Positions 17,954 through 27,732 of a stretch of DNA of 64,000 nucleotides are shown piece by piece. This DNA is from Desulforamulus reducens MI-1 (GTDB lineage Bacteria; Bacillota; Desulfotomaculia; Desulfotomaculales; Desulfotomaculaceae): the NCBI RefSeq assembly GCF_000016165.1, contig NC_009253.1:186001-250000 (forward strand), given 5' to 3'. Numbering within the stretch: position 1 is the first letter of the stretch; every line of letters begins with the position of its first letter. The notes beneath the pieces were generated by a model. The model made no database searches. It worked only from the letters and a program-made list of their open reading frames with translations, and had not been told where the DNA came from. The translations under genes and the position numbers were made by a program.

Positions 17954-19639
17954 ATGAATAAAAAACTCACAAGTTTTATCCATGATATTATAGATAAAGA
18001 TTTGGAAGAAGGTAAAAACGGTAGCAAGGTACATACACGCTTCCCGCCCGAGCCAAACGGCTACCTTCATATTGGACATGCTAAGTCCATATGTTTAAAC
18101 TTTGGTATTGCTAAGGAATACAGTGGCCTTTGTAATTTGCGATTTGACGATACCAACCCAAGCAAAGAAGATGTTGAATACGTCGACTCCATACAAGAGG
18201 ATGTAAAATGGTTGGGTTTTAGCTGGGAAGATCGTATGTTTTATGCATCTAATTACTTTGATCAATTGTATGAATTTGCTGTCCAGTTAATCAAAGCAGG
18301 GAAAGCCTATGTTGATGACTTAAGCGCGGAAGAGATCAGAGAGTACCGGGGAACATTAACCCAACCAGGAAAGGATAGTCCCTACCGTAATCGGTCGGTG
18401 GGGGAAAATTTAGAGCTCTTTGAGCAGATGAAGGCGGGAAACTTCCCGGATGGTTCCCGGGTAGTACGTGCCAAGATAGATATGTCCTCGCCGAACATCA
18501 ATATGAGAGATCCGGTTCTATACCGCATTCAAAAAACAAAACATCACCGCACTGGTGATAAGTGGTCTATTTATCCGATGTATGACTATGCCCATCCCCT
18601 TTCCGATGCCATCGAAGGAATTACACATTCCATTTGCACCTGCGAATTTGAGGACCATCGTCCACTATATCATTGGGTTGTTGAAAATGTTAGCGCCATT
18701 GCTGGACTTAAATCCAAACCACAGCAAATTGAATTTGCCCGATTGAATCTTAGCCATACCGTTATGAGTAAACGGAAGCTACGGCAATTAGTGGAGGAAG
18801 GACACGTTAAGGGATGGGATGACCCAAGAATGCCTACCATTTCTGGTTTGCGTAGGCGAGGCTACACGCCGGAAGCCATCCGGGATTTCTGTGAACGCAT
18901 AGGGGTAGCCAAGGCTGTGAGTACCGTTGATATTGCAATGCTTGAACACTGCATCCGGGAGGACTTGAGCTCTAAGGCACCTCGTATTATGGGGGTTCTT
19001 CGTCCAGTTAAAGTAGTGATTGACAACTACCCAGAGGGCCAAGTGGAGTGGTTGGAAGCAGAATACCATCAGGAGAATCCTGAACTGGGTGGACGTAAGA
19101 TACCATTCTCCCGTGTCCTTTATATTGAACAGGATGATTTTATGGAAGACCCTCCAAAGAAATTTTTCCGCTTAGCTCCGGGTAAAGAAGTTCGTCTAAA
19201 ATACGCTTATATCATAAAATGTGAGCAGGTTGTAAAAGACGAGCAAACCGGAGAGATTGTGGAAATCCACTGTACTTACGATCCTGATACAAAGAGCGGC
19301 ACAAACAACGAGGTCCGTAAGGTAAAAGGAACACTTCATTGGGTGTCAGTGGAGCATGCTATCCGTGCAGAGGTAAGATTGTATGACCATTTATTTACCA
19401 AAGCAAACCCTGAGGAAGAAAGGGATACCGATTTTAAACAGAATTTGAATCCCAACTCCCTGGAAGTGTTAAAAAATTCCTTCCTTGAGCCTAGTTTAGC
19501 CGATGCCAAGCCGGGCGACAAGTACCAGTTCCAGAGACAAGGGTATTTTAGTGTAGATCCCGATTCGAAGGAAGATAGAAAAGTATTTAACAGGGTTGTT
19601 TCATTAAAGGATTCCTGGGCTAAAATGCAAAAAAAGTAA
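17954..19639 (+). CDS. glnS: Glutaminyl-tRNA synthetase GlnS
   Basis: A 561-residue class I synthetase that charges tRNA-Gln directly. The HIGH motif is in [15 protein letters not shown] (39-42) and the KMSKS counterpart is VMSKR near 270-274. [11 protein letters not shown] and the C-terminal anticodon-binding beta-barrels are typical of bacterial/eukaryotic GlnRS. Most Firmicutes lack GlnRS and make Gln-tRNA with GluRS plus GatCAB, so this gene was probably acquired. It stands alone, 190 nt after ispF, and has its own terminator. The neighbour gltX encodes GluRS. AAAGGGAG lies upstream of the ATG. Confidence 0.97.
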   Translation: MNKKLTSFIHDIIDKDLEEGKNGSKVHTRFPPEPNGYLHIGHAKSICLNFGIAKEYSGLCNLRFDDTNPSKEDVEYVDSIQEDVKWLGFSWEDRMFYASNYFDQLYEFAVQLIKAGKAYVDDLSAEEIREYRGTLTQPGKDSPYRNRSVGENLELFEQMKAGNFPDGSRVVRAKIDMSSPNINMRDPVLYRIQKTKHHRTGDKWSIYPMYDYAHPLSDAIEGITHSICTCEFEDHRPLYHWVVENVSAIAGLKSKPQQIEFARLNLSHTVMSKRKLRQLVEEGHVKGWDDPRMPTISGLRRRGYTPEAIRDFCERIGVAKAVSTVDIAMLEHCIREDLSSKAPRIMGVLRPVKVVIDNYPEGQVEWLEAEYHQENPELGGRKIPFSRVLYIEQDDFMEDPPKKFFRLAPGKEVRLKYAYIIKCEQVVKDEQTGEIVEIHCTYDPDTKSGTNNEVRKVKGTLHWVSVEHAIRAEVRLYDHLFTKANPEEERDTDFKQNLNPNSLEVLKNSFLEPSLADAKPGDKYQFQRQGYFSVDPDSKEDRKVFNRVVSLKDSWAKMQKK

Positions 19640-19662
19640 ACCGCATAATCCTATAGAACCAG

Positions 19663-19693
19663 AAGACCCCTTGCCAAATTGGAAGGGGTCTTT
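19663..19693 (+). terminator. Terminator after glnS, probably bidirectional
   Basis: A 10-bp perfect stem AAGACCCCTT / AAGGGGTCTT with a 10-nt loop and flanking T/A. It lies between the convergent glnS and the minus-strand gene ending at 19712 and could serve both. Confidence 0.85.
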
Positions 19694-19711
19694 GCTTATA
19701 CTTTAGCCCTT

Positions 19712-20050
19712 TTATAAAAAAGAATCCAAGCAACAACTATGCTGATAGTCCCAACGCAATTCACAATAGTCTGGGCACCAAGTAAGAAGAAGATTGTTAT
19801 CGTAACGGGGATCAAAGGTGTTAAGATCAAGGGTGGCTTGGTGAGTTTTTTTACCAATCCTATGAGTGAAAATAATTTCAAAGTCCTCATTGCGAATAAG
19901 AGAAAAATGGGATGAACCAACGGTTTTTTCACAGAAGATGACCCGAGCTAGGTTTTTATCAGCCAACTTTTTATAATCCGGACGAAAACTAATTTGACCC
20001 TTTATTTCGTTGTATTCATCAATTAAATCGGCCAATTTCGGAGTTGTCAT
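19712..20050 (-). CDS. Uncharacterized small protein
   Basis: A 112-residue protein on the minus strand between glnS and gltX. I do not recognise it. It starts MTTPKLADLIDEYNEIKGQIS, has a charged N-terminal half and a C-terminal aromatic and cysteine-rich end (WCPDYCELRWDYQHSCC). No membrane segment or signal peptide is evident. AGGAGGT lies 10 nt before the ATG, which supports translation. The overlapping hydrophobic frame 19696-19932 has no such site. It converges on glnS and diverges from gltX. No obvious promoter was found. Confidence 0.7.
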   Translation of the reverse strand: MTTPKLADLIDEYNEIKGQISFRPDYKKLADKNLARVIFCEKTVGSSHFSLIRNEDFEIIFTHRIGKKTHQATLDLNTFDPRYDNNLLLTWCPDYCELRWDYQHSCCLDSFL

Positions 20051-20212
20051 ACCTACAAATACCTCCTGAAAAACATATTAGGCATAAAATATTTCGCCCT
20101 TTTCAAGAAAATTCCTTCAATAATTTGAAAAAAAAATCACAAACCTAGAAATGTTTAAATCAATGCAATAAACCCTAAACATACCGACAAAATGTAGCAA
20201 CAATACAAAAAG

Positions 20213-20242
20213 TTGTGTGCCTTTACATAAAGATGATATAAT
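20213..20242 (+). promoter_or_regulatory. Probable gltX promoter
   Basis: TTGTGT (20213-20218), an 18-nt spacer and consensus TATAAT (20237-20242), about 50 nt before the gltX start. The leader is too short for a T-box. Confidence 0.55.
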
Positions 20243-20292
20243 ATCCATCTAGAGACCAAGTATATTTTACAAATAAAAAGGGGGAAGTCTCT

Positions 20293-21741
20293 TTGTCTAT
20301 AAGAGTAAGGTTTGCCCCAAGTCCCACGGGGCCTTTACATATTGGGGGAGCGAGATCAGCACTTTTTAACTGGCTTTATGCCCGTCATCATGGCGGACAA
20401 TTTTTGGTAAGAATTGAAGATACTGACATGGAGAGATCTTCCAGAGAGTCTGAAGAGAATATATTGAATGCCCTCCGATGGCTGGGTATTGATTGGGATG
20501 AGGGAATCGAAGTGGGAGGTCCTAATGGTCCCTATCGCCAGACAGAACGCTTAGATATATATCGGCAATTAGCCAAAGAACTGGTGGATGCCGGACATGC
20601 GTACTATTGTTACTGCAGTGAAGAAGAGTTGGCAGTCGAGCGGGAAGCCCTTATGGAAAAAGGAGAATTACCTCGCTACTTGGGTCGCTGTCGTAATTTA
20701 TGTCCGGAGGATAAAGCAAAGTTTGAAGCTGAGGGAAAAAAACCTGTACTCAGATTTAGAGTTCCAGAAAACCAGACCATTACCATCAATGATCACGTTA
20801 GGGGTCAGGTGGAATTCGAAAGTAATGGTATTGGTGACTTCATTATTATGAAGTCTGACAACATCCCAACCTACAATTTTGCGGTGGTGGTGGATGACCA
20901 TGATATGGGCATTACCCACGTGGTTAGAGCAGAGGAACACCTTTCCAACACACCGAGGCAAATTCTTATTTATGAGGCGTTGGGTTGGCAGAAACCGGAG
21001 TTTGCCCATATATCTTTAATTTTAGGAAAAGATCGCAGCAAAATGAGTAAACGGCACGGGGCAACCTCCATTGAGCAATATCACAATTTAGGGTACTTAC
21101 CAGAAGCTCTGGTTAATTTCTTAGCTTTGCTGGGCTGGTCTCCAGGGGGCGAAGAAGAAATCTTCACATTGAAAGAGATTAAGGAACAATTTACACTGGA
21201 CCGGGTGGCTAAAAATCCGGCTGTTTTTGATATTGACAAACTAAATTGGTTAAACGGTCATTATATTCGTCAAGCTTCGGTTGAAAGGCTAACAAAGCTT
21301 GCTGTACCCTATCTTCAAGGGGCAGGCTACCTAAAGGAAGAAATCAGCACCGAAAAGATGGCTTGGTTGGAGCAGGTGGTGGCCATTGCACGGAACTACA
21401 TCTCTTATATGCAGGAGATTACTCAACACGTAGATGTTTTCTTCCGCGATAATGTAGAGATTACAGAGGAAGACGCAAAGCAAGTACAAGGCTGGGAACA
21501 AATGCCGGTGGTTATGAAAGCTGCCCATGAGTTATTCTCTGCAGCGAATGAATTAACTGAAGAATCCGTAAAGGCAATTATTAAAGCCATTGGAAAACAA
21601 ACTGGTCTAAAAGGCAAATTTATTTTCCAACCCCTGCGTGTAGGAATAACTGGTCAGACCCACGGCCCAGAACTACATCAGATCATTCCGGTTATTGGCA
21701 AGGAAAGAACACTGGCCAGGCTTGAAGCAGCTTTAAAGTAG
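20293..21741 (+). CDS. gltX: Glutamyl-tRNA synthetase GltX
   Basis: A 482-residue class I synthetase that charges tRNA-Glu. The first motif [15 protein letters not shown] (8-22) and the second KMSKR at 250-254 are intact. The cysteine segment [10 protein letters not shown] near 108-117 resembles the zinc-binding insertion of many GluRS. The rest is the helical anticodon domain. The start is TTG behind AAGGGGG. In B. subtilis gltX leads gltX-cysE-cysS, and the same order is kept here. With a GlnRS gene next door, this enzyme may not need to mischarge tRNA-Gln. That is inference. Confidence 0.97.
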   Translation: MSIRVRFAPSPTGPLHIGGARSALFNWLYARHHGGQFLVRIEDTDMERSSRESEENILNALRWLGIDWDEGIEVGGPNGPYRQTERLDIYRQLAKELVDAGHAYYCYCSEEELAVEREALMEKGELPRYLGRCRNLCPEDKAKFEAEGKKPVLRFRVPENQTITINDHVRGQVEFESNGIGDFIIMKSDNIPTYNFAVVVDDHDMGITHVVRAEEHLSNTPRQILIYEALGWQKPEFAHISLILGKDRSKMSKRHGATSIEQYHNLGYLPEALVNFLALLGWSPGGEEEIFTLKEIKEQFTLDRVAKNPAVFDIDKLNWLNGHYIRQASVERLTKLAVPYLQGAGYLKEEISTEKMAWLEQVVAIARNYISYMQEITQHVDVFFRDNVEITEEDAKQVQGWEQMPVVMKAAHELFSAANELTEESVKAIIKAIGKQTGLKGKFIFQPLRVGITGQTHGPELHQIIPVIGKERTLARLEAALK

Positions 21742-21835
21742 TTCTAAGGGTAAGGATATTACTCCTGGGCAAAAAAGTTTCTTGGCATATCAGAAGATTT
21801 TCATAAAGAGTAAGGTTACAAAAGGAGGATTACCC

Positions 21836-22525
21836 TTGTTTGGCCGGATAAAAAAAGAAATTAATGCGGTATTTGAACGGGACCCTGCAGCCAAAGGAGT
21901 TATTGAAGTATTACTTTGTTATCCCGGCCTGCATGCCATTTTATTACATCGGGTTGCCCATAAATTATATCAGAAGAAATTTTATGTTGTTGCTCGTTTT
22001 TTATCTCAATTTTCCCGATTCCTGACGGGTATCGAGATCCACCCCGGGGCTAAAATTGGTGAAGGACTTTTTATTGACCATGGTTCAGGGGTTGTGATAG
22101 GGGAAACTGCTGAAGTGGGCGATAATGTTACCATCTACCAGGGAGTAACTCTGGGTGGTACAGGAAAAGAGAAGGGTAAACGTCACCCCACCATTGGTAA
22201 TAATGTGGTAATTAGTTCAGGAGCCAAAGTGTTAGGCTCTTTTACGGTGGGTGATAACGTTAAGATTGGTGCCGGTTCTGTGGTGCTGAAATCAGTTCCT
22301 TCTGACTGTACGGTGGTAGGTGTGCCGGGACGGATTGTAATTCGTGATGGGCAAAAAATTGATTCTGCCTATGTACCGGATTTGCGGCACGACCAATTAC
22401 CAGACCCCATTGCTGACATGTTAAGCCAAATGCAAGACCAGATTGCGAGCATGGAAAGAAAAATGAGAGAGCTTGAACAACAATACTGCCAACGAAGAGA
22501 AAAAGCGGAGGGGGCTGAGGGATAA
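21836..22525 (+). CDS. cysE: Serine O-acetyltransferase CysE
   Basis: A 229-residue enzyme making O-acetylserine from serine and acetyl-CoA for cysteine synthesis. It is the shorter, N-terminally reduced (EpsC-like) form. The left-handed beta-helix of hexapeptide repeats runs from about 65 to 175, with [17 protein letters not shown] (catalytic H and D region) and [15 protein letters not shown]. The C-terminus forms a likely coiled coil rich in M, Q and E. TTG 21836 is preferred because AAGGAGG lies 7 nt upstream. The longer frame from 21782 covers the RBS. cysS begins one base after the stop. Confidence 0.95.
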   Translation: MFGRIKKEINAVFERDPAAKGVIEVLLCYPGLHAILLHRVAHKLYQKKFYVVARFLSQFSRFLTGIEIHPGAKIGEGLFIDHGSGVVIGETAEVGDNVTIYQGVTLGGTGKEKGKRHPTIGNNVVISSGAKVLGSFTVGDNVKIGAGSVVLKSVPSDCTVVGVPGRIVIRDGQKIDSAYVPDLRHDQLPDPIADMLSQMQDQIASMERKMRELEQQYCQRREKAEGAEG

Positions 22526-22526
22526 A

Positions 22527-23987
22527 ATGCAAATTTATAATACTCTGGCCAGGGCCAAGGAAGAGTTTATTCCACGGGATAAGGGACACGTTAGTATGTA
22601 TGTTTGCGGACCAACGACCTATAATTTTATTCACCTGGGCAATGCCCGTCCGCTGGTGTTCTTTGATACCGTAAGAAGATATTTCCTATATAAGGGCTAC
22701 AAAGTTGACTATGTTCAAAACTTTACGGATGTGGATGATAAAATTATTAACCGAGCCGCCGAAGAAAAGATAGATCCGCTGGAATTAGCCCAGAAATATA
22801 TTCAAGAGTTTTTTGTGGATGCAGATGCCTTAAATGTTATGCGAGCAGATACCCACCCAAAGGTATCGGAACACATCGAAGAGATTATTGACCTAATTAA
22901 AAGGTTAGAAGATCAAGGCCATGCCTATGTTGTGGATGGGGATGTGTATTTTGCCGTTCGTAGTTTTGCAGAATACGGGAAATTATCCGGTCGGAGTTTG
23001 GAAGATATGCAAGCCGGAGCCAGGGTGGAAGTGGATCCGCGGAAGAAAGACCCCATGGATTTTGCCCTTTGGAAGGCTGCCAAACCTGGCGAACCCAGTT
23101 GGGACAGTCCATGGGGGTCTGGGCGTCCGGGCTGGCATATTGAATGCTCAGCTATGGCTGAAAAATATTTGGGAAATGGCTTTGATATTCACGGTGGCGG
23201 ATTTGATTTAATTTTTCCACATCACGAAAATGAAATTGCCCAGTCAGAGGCAGCTTGCAAGGCGCCCTTTGCCCGCTATTGGATGCATAACGGTTTTATT
23301 ACCATCAACCAGGAGAAAATGTCTAAATCCCTAGGTAATTTCTTTCTGGTACGGGAGATCTTAGCTAAATTTCCGCCGGATGTTGTAAGGTGGTATCTTC
23401 TTTCTACCCATTACCGCAGCCCGCTGGACTTTGATGATGAAAAGTTGGTTATGTCCGGCAAAGGTTTGGAACGTATTAAAACAGCGTTACGTTTGCTCTA
23501 TGAAGCTATGGATCTCCCGGTTTATGAAGGGGAGGATATTCAGGGGGCAGAAAACTTTGAAGAAACGCTTCAAAGGATCAGACTGGAATTCGAAAAGGCC
23601 ATGGATGATGACTTTAATACTGCCTTAGCTATTTCTTACTTCTTTGACCTCGCTAAGGAAGTTAATATCTATGTGGGCAAGTTGAACAGTAAAGTAACGC
23701 TTGAAATGAGAAAAATTTTGGATCAAGCCCATACTTTAATCAAAGACTTTAATCGTGTGTTAGGAATACTAAAAGAGGATAAAATGACTGGGAAGCTGTT
23801 GATAGAAATGGCTGGCGCTGATGACACCTTGACCGAGGGATTAGTTCAGTTGATCATAAAAATTCGACAGGAAGCCCGGTCTAAAAAAGACTGGTCCACA
23901 GCCGACGCAATCCGAGATGGCCTAAAGGAACTTGGGGTCGTGCTTGAGGATACACCCCAGGGAGTTCGATGGAAAAAGCAGGGGTAA
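22527..23987 (+). CDS. cysS: Cysteinyl-tRNA synthetase CysS
   Basis: A 486-residue class I synthetase that charges tRNA-Cys. The zinc cysteine C27 in YVCGPT, the HIGH counterpart HLGN at 36-39 and KMSKS near 264-268 ([10 protein letters not shown]) are present. [15 protein letters not shown] and [11 protein letters not shown] give the remaining zinc ligands. Length is normal. ATG 22527 has GGCTGAGGG upstream and starts right after cysE, so the two are coupled: one makes the cysteine precursor, the other charges the tRNA. The longer frame from 22473 runs back into cysE. The 3' end overlaps mrnC by 19 nt. Confidence 0.97.
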   Translation: MQIYNTLARAKEEFIPRDKGHVSMYVCGPTTYNFIHLGNARPLVFFDTVRRYFLYKGYKVDYVQNFTDVDDKIINRAAEEKIDPLELAQKYIQEFFVDADALNVMRADTHPKVSEHIEEIIDLIKRLEDQGHAYVVDGDVYFAVRSFAEYGKLSGRSLEDMQAGARVEVDPRKKDPMDFALWKAAKPGEPSWDSPWGSGRPGWHIECSAMAEKYLGNGFDIHGGGFDLIFPHHENEIAQSEAACKAPFARYWMHNGFITINQEKMSKSLGNFFLVREILAKFPPDVVRWYLLSTHYRSPLDFDDEKLVMSGKGLERIKTALRLLYEAMDLPVYEGEDIQGAENFEETLQRIRLEFEKAMDDDFNTALAISYFFDLAKEVNIYVGKLNSKVTLEMRKILDQAHTLIKDFNRVLGILKEDKMTGKLLIEMAGADDTLTEGLVQLIIKIRQEARSKKDWSTADAIRDGLKELGVVLEDTPQGVRWKKQG

Positions 23988-24403
23988 ATTTGTTTAACGA
24001 TATTTGTTTACAGCATAAAAACATAAAACCAACAGAACTGCCCAGTCTGGTATTGGCTTATATAGGGGATGCTGTCTATGAACTGGCTGTTCGACGGTAT
24101 TTGGTCACTCAGGGGTCAGTGAAAGTCAACCAACTCCACAAGGGCGCTGTCCGGTATGTGCGGGCAGGGGCCCAGGCCAGAGCGCTGTTCGCTCTGGAGG
24201 AGAAACTGACAGAGGAAGAGACCGCTGTGGTGCGAAGGGGCAGAAATGCTAAATCAGCCACGCTGCCTAAAAATGCCGACATTATGGAATATCGGCAGGC
24301 CACTGCCCTGGAAGCTTTAATTGGTTATCTCTATTTACAGGGGCAACAGGAGAGAATGATGGAAATCATTAATGTTGTCATTGAGGCAATCAACAGGAAT
24401 TAA
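23969..24403 (+). CDS. mrnC: Mini-ribonuclease III MrnC
   Basis: A 144-residue RNase III-like nuclease without a double-stranded RNA-binding domain. In B. subtilis it trims the 23S rRNA ends, with help from L3. The catalytic segment [17 protein letters not shown] (about 29-45) and the second acidic helix [15 protein letters not shown] (about 113-127) are clear. It overlaps cysS by 19 nt, as in Bacillus. Its presence matters here because the 23S gene carries extra stems that need processing, although classical RNase III is the expected IVS nuclease. Confidence 0.95.
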   Translation: MEKAGVNLFNDICLQHKNIKPTELPSLVLAYIGDAVYELAVRRYLVTQGSVKVNQLHKGAVRYVRAGAQARALFALEEKLTEEETAVVRRGRNAKSATLPKNADIMEYRQATALEALIGYLYLQGQQERMMEIINVVIEAINRN

Positions 24404-24437
24404 CTTTTTAAGATTTTTTATTTGGGAGAGAAGAAAT

Positions 24438-25178
24438 GTGGGTAAAGCATCTTTAAAAGTACGACTGCTGGAGCACACCCCAAATCCAGAAAAGGTTGTG
24501 GCCATGGCGGCTAGGCTATGTTACTCTCCATCTGATATTGACAGTTTAGCCGAGAATGTTTCCACCACCGACCAACATTCCTTTATAAAAAAGCTAATGG
24601 ATTTGGGTCACTATAGTACCATAGAACATGTTACCTTTACCTTTGGGATTGAAGGGGTATCCCGGAGTTTGTTAGCCCAGATAACCAGACATAGAATCGC
24701 CAGCTTCAGTGTACAGTCCCAACGATATGTAGGTGAAACCCGCAGTCAGAATAATGAAGGAACCTTTGGTTATATCATTCCTGAAACTATTTTGGGTTTA
24801 GGGCCAGAAGCCGTAGCAGAATTTGAAGAACAAATGGCCCAGATTCAAGCCTGGTATGACAGATGGGTAGAAAAACTGGGAAGTGGACGGGGAGCTTATG
24901 AAGACGCCCGGTTTGTTCTACCTAATGCTGCAGAAACTAAGATCGTAGTTACCATGAATGCTCGTGAACTAAGACACTTTTTTAGCCTTCGCTGTTGTCA
25001 GAGGGCCCAGTGGGAAATTCGGGCACTGGCGGATGAAATGCTTAGGCTGGCCAAAGAAGTGGCTCCGTTGCTCTTTGCAGATGCAGGACCAGAATGCCTG
25101 GTGGGGCCCTGTCCCGAAGGAAAAATGAGCTGTGGTAAGAGAATGGAAATACGGAAAAAATATGGAGTAGACTCATAA
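24438..25178 (+). CDS. thyX: FAD-dependent thymidylate synthase ThyX
   Basis: A 246-residue flavoenzyme that methylates dUMP to dTMP using methylene-THF and NADPH. The ThyX signature RHRxxSxxxxSxR is present at 84-96 (RHRIASFSVQSQR). RELRHFFSLRCCQRAQWEIR forms the substrate site. The GTG 24438 start has GGGAGAG 7 nt upstream. An earlier in-frame start would overlap mrnC. ThyX sits between mrnC and rlmB, where B. subtilis has no gene, a placement I regard as typical of this clostridial group. The C-terminus has several cysteines (CLVGPCPEGKMSCGK). Confidence 0.96.
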   Translation: MGKASLKVRLLEHTPNPEKVVAMAARLCYSPSDIDSLAENVSTTDQHSFIKKLMDLGHYSTIEHVTFTFGIEGVSRSLLAQITRHRIASFSVQSQRYVGETRSQNNEGTFGYIIPETILGLGPEAVAEFEEQMAQIQAWYDRWVEKLGSGRGAYEDARFVLPNAAETKIVVTMNARELRHFFSLRCCQRAQWEIRALADEMLRLAKEVAPLLFADAGPECLVGPCPEGKMSCGKRMEIRKKYGVDS

Positions 25179-25192
25179 CGGAGAGTGAACCG

Positions 25193-25351
25193 ATGATAAG
25201 CCCCTTTGTTATCCTTGCCCTTTGGGGCATAGCTATGATTCTAGGAGTCGTAGGTGTTGTTAGCCGTAAAAAAATTCTACTCAAACTAGGTATGGTTGCG
25301 GCCCTGGGTGGACTGGCCGTAACCTTCTGGCTAAAAAGTACTCTAAAGTAA
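25193..25351 (+). CDS. Small membrane protein, 52 residues, unknown function
   Basis: A 52-codon frame between thyX and rlmB. GGAGAG lies 7 nt before ATG 25193. The protein has two hydrophobic segments, one at about 3-23 (FVILALWGIAMILGVVGVV) and one at about 33-47, joined by a basic turn SRKKILLK. The basic turn would favour an inside loop with both ends outside. It lies 14 nt after thyX and 30 nt before rlmB, so it is probably in the same transcript. No family is recognised. Spacing, RBS and codon pattern make it more likely real than chance. Confidence 0.65.
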   Translation: MISPFVILALWGIAMILGVVGVVSRKKILLKLGMVAALGGLAVTFWLKSTLK

Positions 25352-25381
25352 AGCTTATTCCCAACCAATGGAGGCACTAGC

Positions 25382-26113
25382 ATGAATGAAATGATTGCCG
25401 GCAGAAACCCGGTGCGGGAGGCTCTCCGTGCAGGGCGACCCATTAATAAAGTAGTGATGGCAAAGGGCGCCGGCACCGGTCCTTTGGCAGAAATAGTAAA
25501 ACTGGCCAAACAAAATAATATACCCCTGCAAATGGTGGAGCGGAGTCACTTAGACAAAATGAACCCAGGCGTGCCACACCAAGGAGTTATTGCCTATGCA
25601 GCGGCAAAGCAATATGTGGAGTTAGAAGAACTATTGGAGATTGCCAGGGCTAAGGGCCAAGACCCTTTTATCATTATGTTGGATGAAATAAATGATCCAC
25701 ATAACCTGGGCGCTATAATGAGGACCGCAGATGCAGCAGGGGCCCATGGCGTGATTATTCCCCAGAGGAGGTCCGTAGCCCTAACCTCAACCGTTGCAAA
25801 GGCTTCGGCTGGTGCAGTGGAATATGTACCTGTGGCCCGGGTTACCAATTTGGATCAAACCATTCGACAGTTAAAGGACGAAGGGCTTTGGGTTGTGGGT
25901 GCCGACATGGACGGTTCGGAGATTTACTGGGATGCCAAACTAACAGGGCCTCTGTTGCTGGTTATTGGAGGAGAGGGCAAGGGTCTTGGCAGGTTAATAA
26001 AAGAGCGGTGCGACATGTTGGTGCGTTTGCCAATGGCGGGTCGTGTTGGATCACTTAACGCCTCTGTGGCAGCTGCATTGCTTGTATATGAGGTGGTGCG
26101 CCAGAGAAGGTAG
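25382..26113 (+). CDS. rlmB: 23S rRNA 2'-O-methyltransferase RlmB (TrmH/SpoU family)
   Basis: A 243-residue SPOUT methyltransferase that 2'-O-methylates a P-loop guanosine of 23S rRNA (G2251 in E. coli). The N-terminal substrate-binding domain starts IAGRNPVREAL. SPOUT motif 1 is LDEINDPHNLGAIMRTADAAGAHGVI (about 101-126), motif 2 is LLVIGGEGKGL near 195-206, and motif 3 is RLPMAGRVGSLNASVAAAL near 218-236. In the B. subtilis order this is yacO, followed by rae1 and sigH as here. AATGGAGGC lies upstream of the ATG. Confidence 0.95.
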   Translation: MNEMIAGRNPVREALRAGRPINKVVMAKGAGTGPLAEIVKLAKQNNIPLQMVERSHLDKMNPGVPHQGVIAYAAAKQYVELEELLEIARAKGQDPFIIMLDEINDPHNLGAIMRTADAAGAHGVIIPQRRSVALTSTVAKASAGAVEYVPVARVTNLDQTIRQLKDEGLWVVGADMDGSEIYWDAKLTGPLLLVIGGEGKGLGRLIKERCDMLVRLPMAGRVGSLNASVAAALLVYEVVRQRR

Positions 26114-26120
26114 GTTTACC

Positions 26121-26633
26121 ATGCGAGATTTTTATGTGGTGGACGGATATAACATTATTCACGCTTGGCCGGAATATGAAAACATGATTGGGACTGGATT
26201 AGACCATTGCAGAGATCGGCTTATCGATATCCTTGCCAACTTTGCCGGGCTTGATGGCAGTTCTGTAACTGTGGTCTTTGATGCTCACCTAGTCAAAAGC
26301 GGCATGGGCCACCACGAAATAATTCATGGCATAGAAGTGTATTATACCCAGGAAGGGGAAACGGCCGATTCATTAATTGAAAGAATTGTGGGGGATTTAG
26401 GGAAGCAAGGGAATGTCTATGTAGTTACTTCGGACTGGGATGAACAAAAAGTAATTTTTGGCAGGGGTGCTTACCGCCTAACACCTAAGGAATTTCGGAC
26501 TCAGGTACTAAAGACCAATAAGCGAGGGCGGGAGGACTATAATAAACCAAACCCCACAGAGGGTTATCTGGAAGACAAATTACCTAATGACATCAGGATA
26601 ATACTAGAAAAATGGCGTCGTAGAAAAAACTAA
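26121..26633 (+). CDS. rae1: Ribosome-dependent mRNA endonuclease Rae1 (YacP, NYN domain)
   Basis: A 170-residue NYN/PIN-like nuclease. In B. subtilis Rae1 binds the ribosomal A site and cuts certain mRNAs during translation. The core begins FYVVDGYNIIHAWPE with the conserved aspartate, followed by VTVVFDAH and the acidic ETADSLIERIV and VTSDWDEQKVIFGRG segments. I chose ATG 26121, which follows AAGGTAGG and the rlmB stop by 7 nt. The longer frame from 26043 runs inside rlmB. sigH follows after a 198-nt gap with its own promoter. Confidence 0.93.
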   Translation: MRDFYVVDGYNIIHAWPEYENMIGTGLDHCRDRLIDILANFAGLDGSSVTVVFDAHLVKSGMGHHEIIHGIEVYYTQEGETADSLIERIVGDLGKQGNVYVVTSDWDEQKVIFGRGAYRLTPKEFRTQVLKTNKRGREDYNKPNPTEGYLEDKLPNDIRIILEKWRRRKN

Positions 26634-26661
26634 GGTCCACCTGGGCGGGATTTATTTTACC

Positions 26662-26691
26662 TTGACGAGTCTTTTTAGGATAAGCTATAAT
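26662..26691 (+). promoter_or_regulatory. Sigma-A-type promoter of sigH
   Basis: TTGACG (26662-26667), an 18-nt spacer and TATAAT (26686-26691). A second candidate, the extended -10 box TGATATAAT at 26725-26733, lies about 40 nt downstream and could be an alternative start. Confidence 0.7.
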
Positions 26692-26831
26692 TAGTCTTGT
26701 AATTATAGCAGGTTAATTGACTAATGATATAATGGTAAATCAGACCCCGGGTTTCCGTTTGGTAGGGAATTTCTGATTGCTTTATCTGATTTGCGCGGTT
26801 TCCTAGAGCTAAGAAAGCGGGGGCGATAGTT

Positions 26832-27476
26832 TTGAATCCTAATGCACAAAGGGAAGTTTCCGGCGGATATGAGATAATGGTGGATGAAGATGTCGTTGAA
26901 TTTGCGCGAGAAGGCGACAACGCAGCGCTGGAGTACTTAATTAACAAATATAAGAACTTTGTGCGTGCTAAAGCTCGCTCATACTTCCTTATCGGAGCGG
27001 ATAGAGAAGACATCATCCAAGAAGGCATGATTGGTCTTTATAAAGCCATCCGGGACTTTAGGTTGGACAAGTTATCATCATTTCGCGCCTTTGCAGAATT
27101 ATGCATTACTAGGCAGATTATAACCGCCATTAAGACAGCCACCAGACAAAAACATATTCCTTTGAATTCTTATGTTTCATTAAACAAACCAATCTATGAT
27201 GAGGATTCAGACCGTACCCTCTTGGATGTTATATCTGGTTCCAAAATCACAGACCCTGAGGAACTAATTATCAGCAGGGAAGAATTTGATGACATCGAAG
27301 AAAAAATGGGCGAAATATTAAGTTCCCTTGAGTGGAAAGTCCTCATGTCTTACTTGGAAGGTAAATCCTATCAGGAAATCGCTGAAGACTTAAACCGTCA
27401 TGTTAAGTCCATCGATAATGCTCTTCAGAGGGTAAAACGCAAACTAGAAAGATATCTTGAAAAGCGTGAAGTTTAA
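26832..27476 (+). CDS. sigH: RNA polymerase sporulation sigma factor SigH
   Basis: A 214-residue sigma-70 family factor that drives early sporulation genes in Bacillus and Clostridia. Region 2 is at about 25-95 (AALEYLINKYKNFVRAKARSYFLIGADREDIIQEGMIGLYKAIRDF). Region 4 is the C-terminal helix-turn-helix (SSLEWKVLMSYLEGKSYQEIAEDLNRHVKSIDNALQRVKRKL). The gene order rae1-sigH before the rpmG-secE-nusG block is conserved. The start is TTG 26832, with a GGGGGCG tract upstream. Its presence supports an endospore-forming host. Confidence 0.96.
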   Translation: MNPNAQREVSGGYEIMVDEDVVEFAREGDNAALEYLINKYKNFVRAKARSYFLIGADREDIIQEGMIGLYKAIRDFRLDKLSSFRAFAELCITRQIITAIKTATRQKHIPLNSYVSLNKPIYDEDSDRTLLDVISGSKITDPEELIISREEFDDIEEKMGEILSSLEWKVLMSYLEGKSYQEIAEDLNRHVKSIDNALQRVKRKLERYLEKREV

Positions 27477-27604
27477 CTGATCAGTCAGCTTAATAACTTC
27501 TAATGTGATAAAATTCTACACGATATCGATTTTACCTTCATCAAATTAGTAAAAAATGTTGTAAAAAAACTGTTATTTTTCCAAAGATTGCATGCATTAA
27601 GGTA

Positions 27605-27633
27605 TTGACACGACAAAGCGCATCTGGTATCAT
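27605..27633 (+). promoter_or_regulatory. Promoter of the five-tRNA cluster
   Basis: Consensus TTGACA (27605-27610), a 17-nt spacer and TATCAT (27628-27633), 14 nt before the first tRNA. Confidence 0.85.
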
Positions 27634-27647
27634 AGTCAATGTTCGGT

Positions 27648-27723
27648 GCCGGCGTAGCTCAATTGGTAGAGCAGCTGACTTGTAATCAGCAGGTTGCGGG
27701 TTCGAGTCCCATCGTCGGCTCCA
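27648..27723 (+). tRNA. tRNA-Thr (TGT anticodon)
   Basis: A 76-nt cloverleaf. The acceptor starts GCCGGCG and ends CGTCGGC with T as discriminator. The anticodon loop is CTTGTAA and CCA is encoded. It is the first of five tRNAs in one transcript. Confidence 0.96.
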
Positions 27724-27732
27724 AGAAAATAT

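Noticed and set aside
19696-19932. 78-codon hydrophobic minus-strand frame overlapping the 112-residue gene.
   Set aside because: It has no ribosome binding site, whereas the overlapping frame from 20050 has AGGAGGT at good distance.
20051-20292. T-box riboswitch before gltX or cysE-cysS.
   Set aside because: The gltX leader from its promoter is only about 50 nt, and no T-box sequence or terminator/antiterminator pair is seen in either gap.
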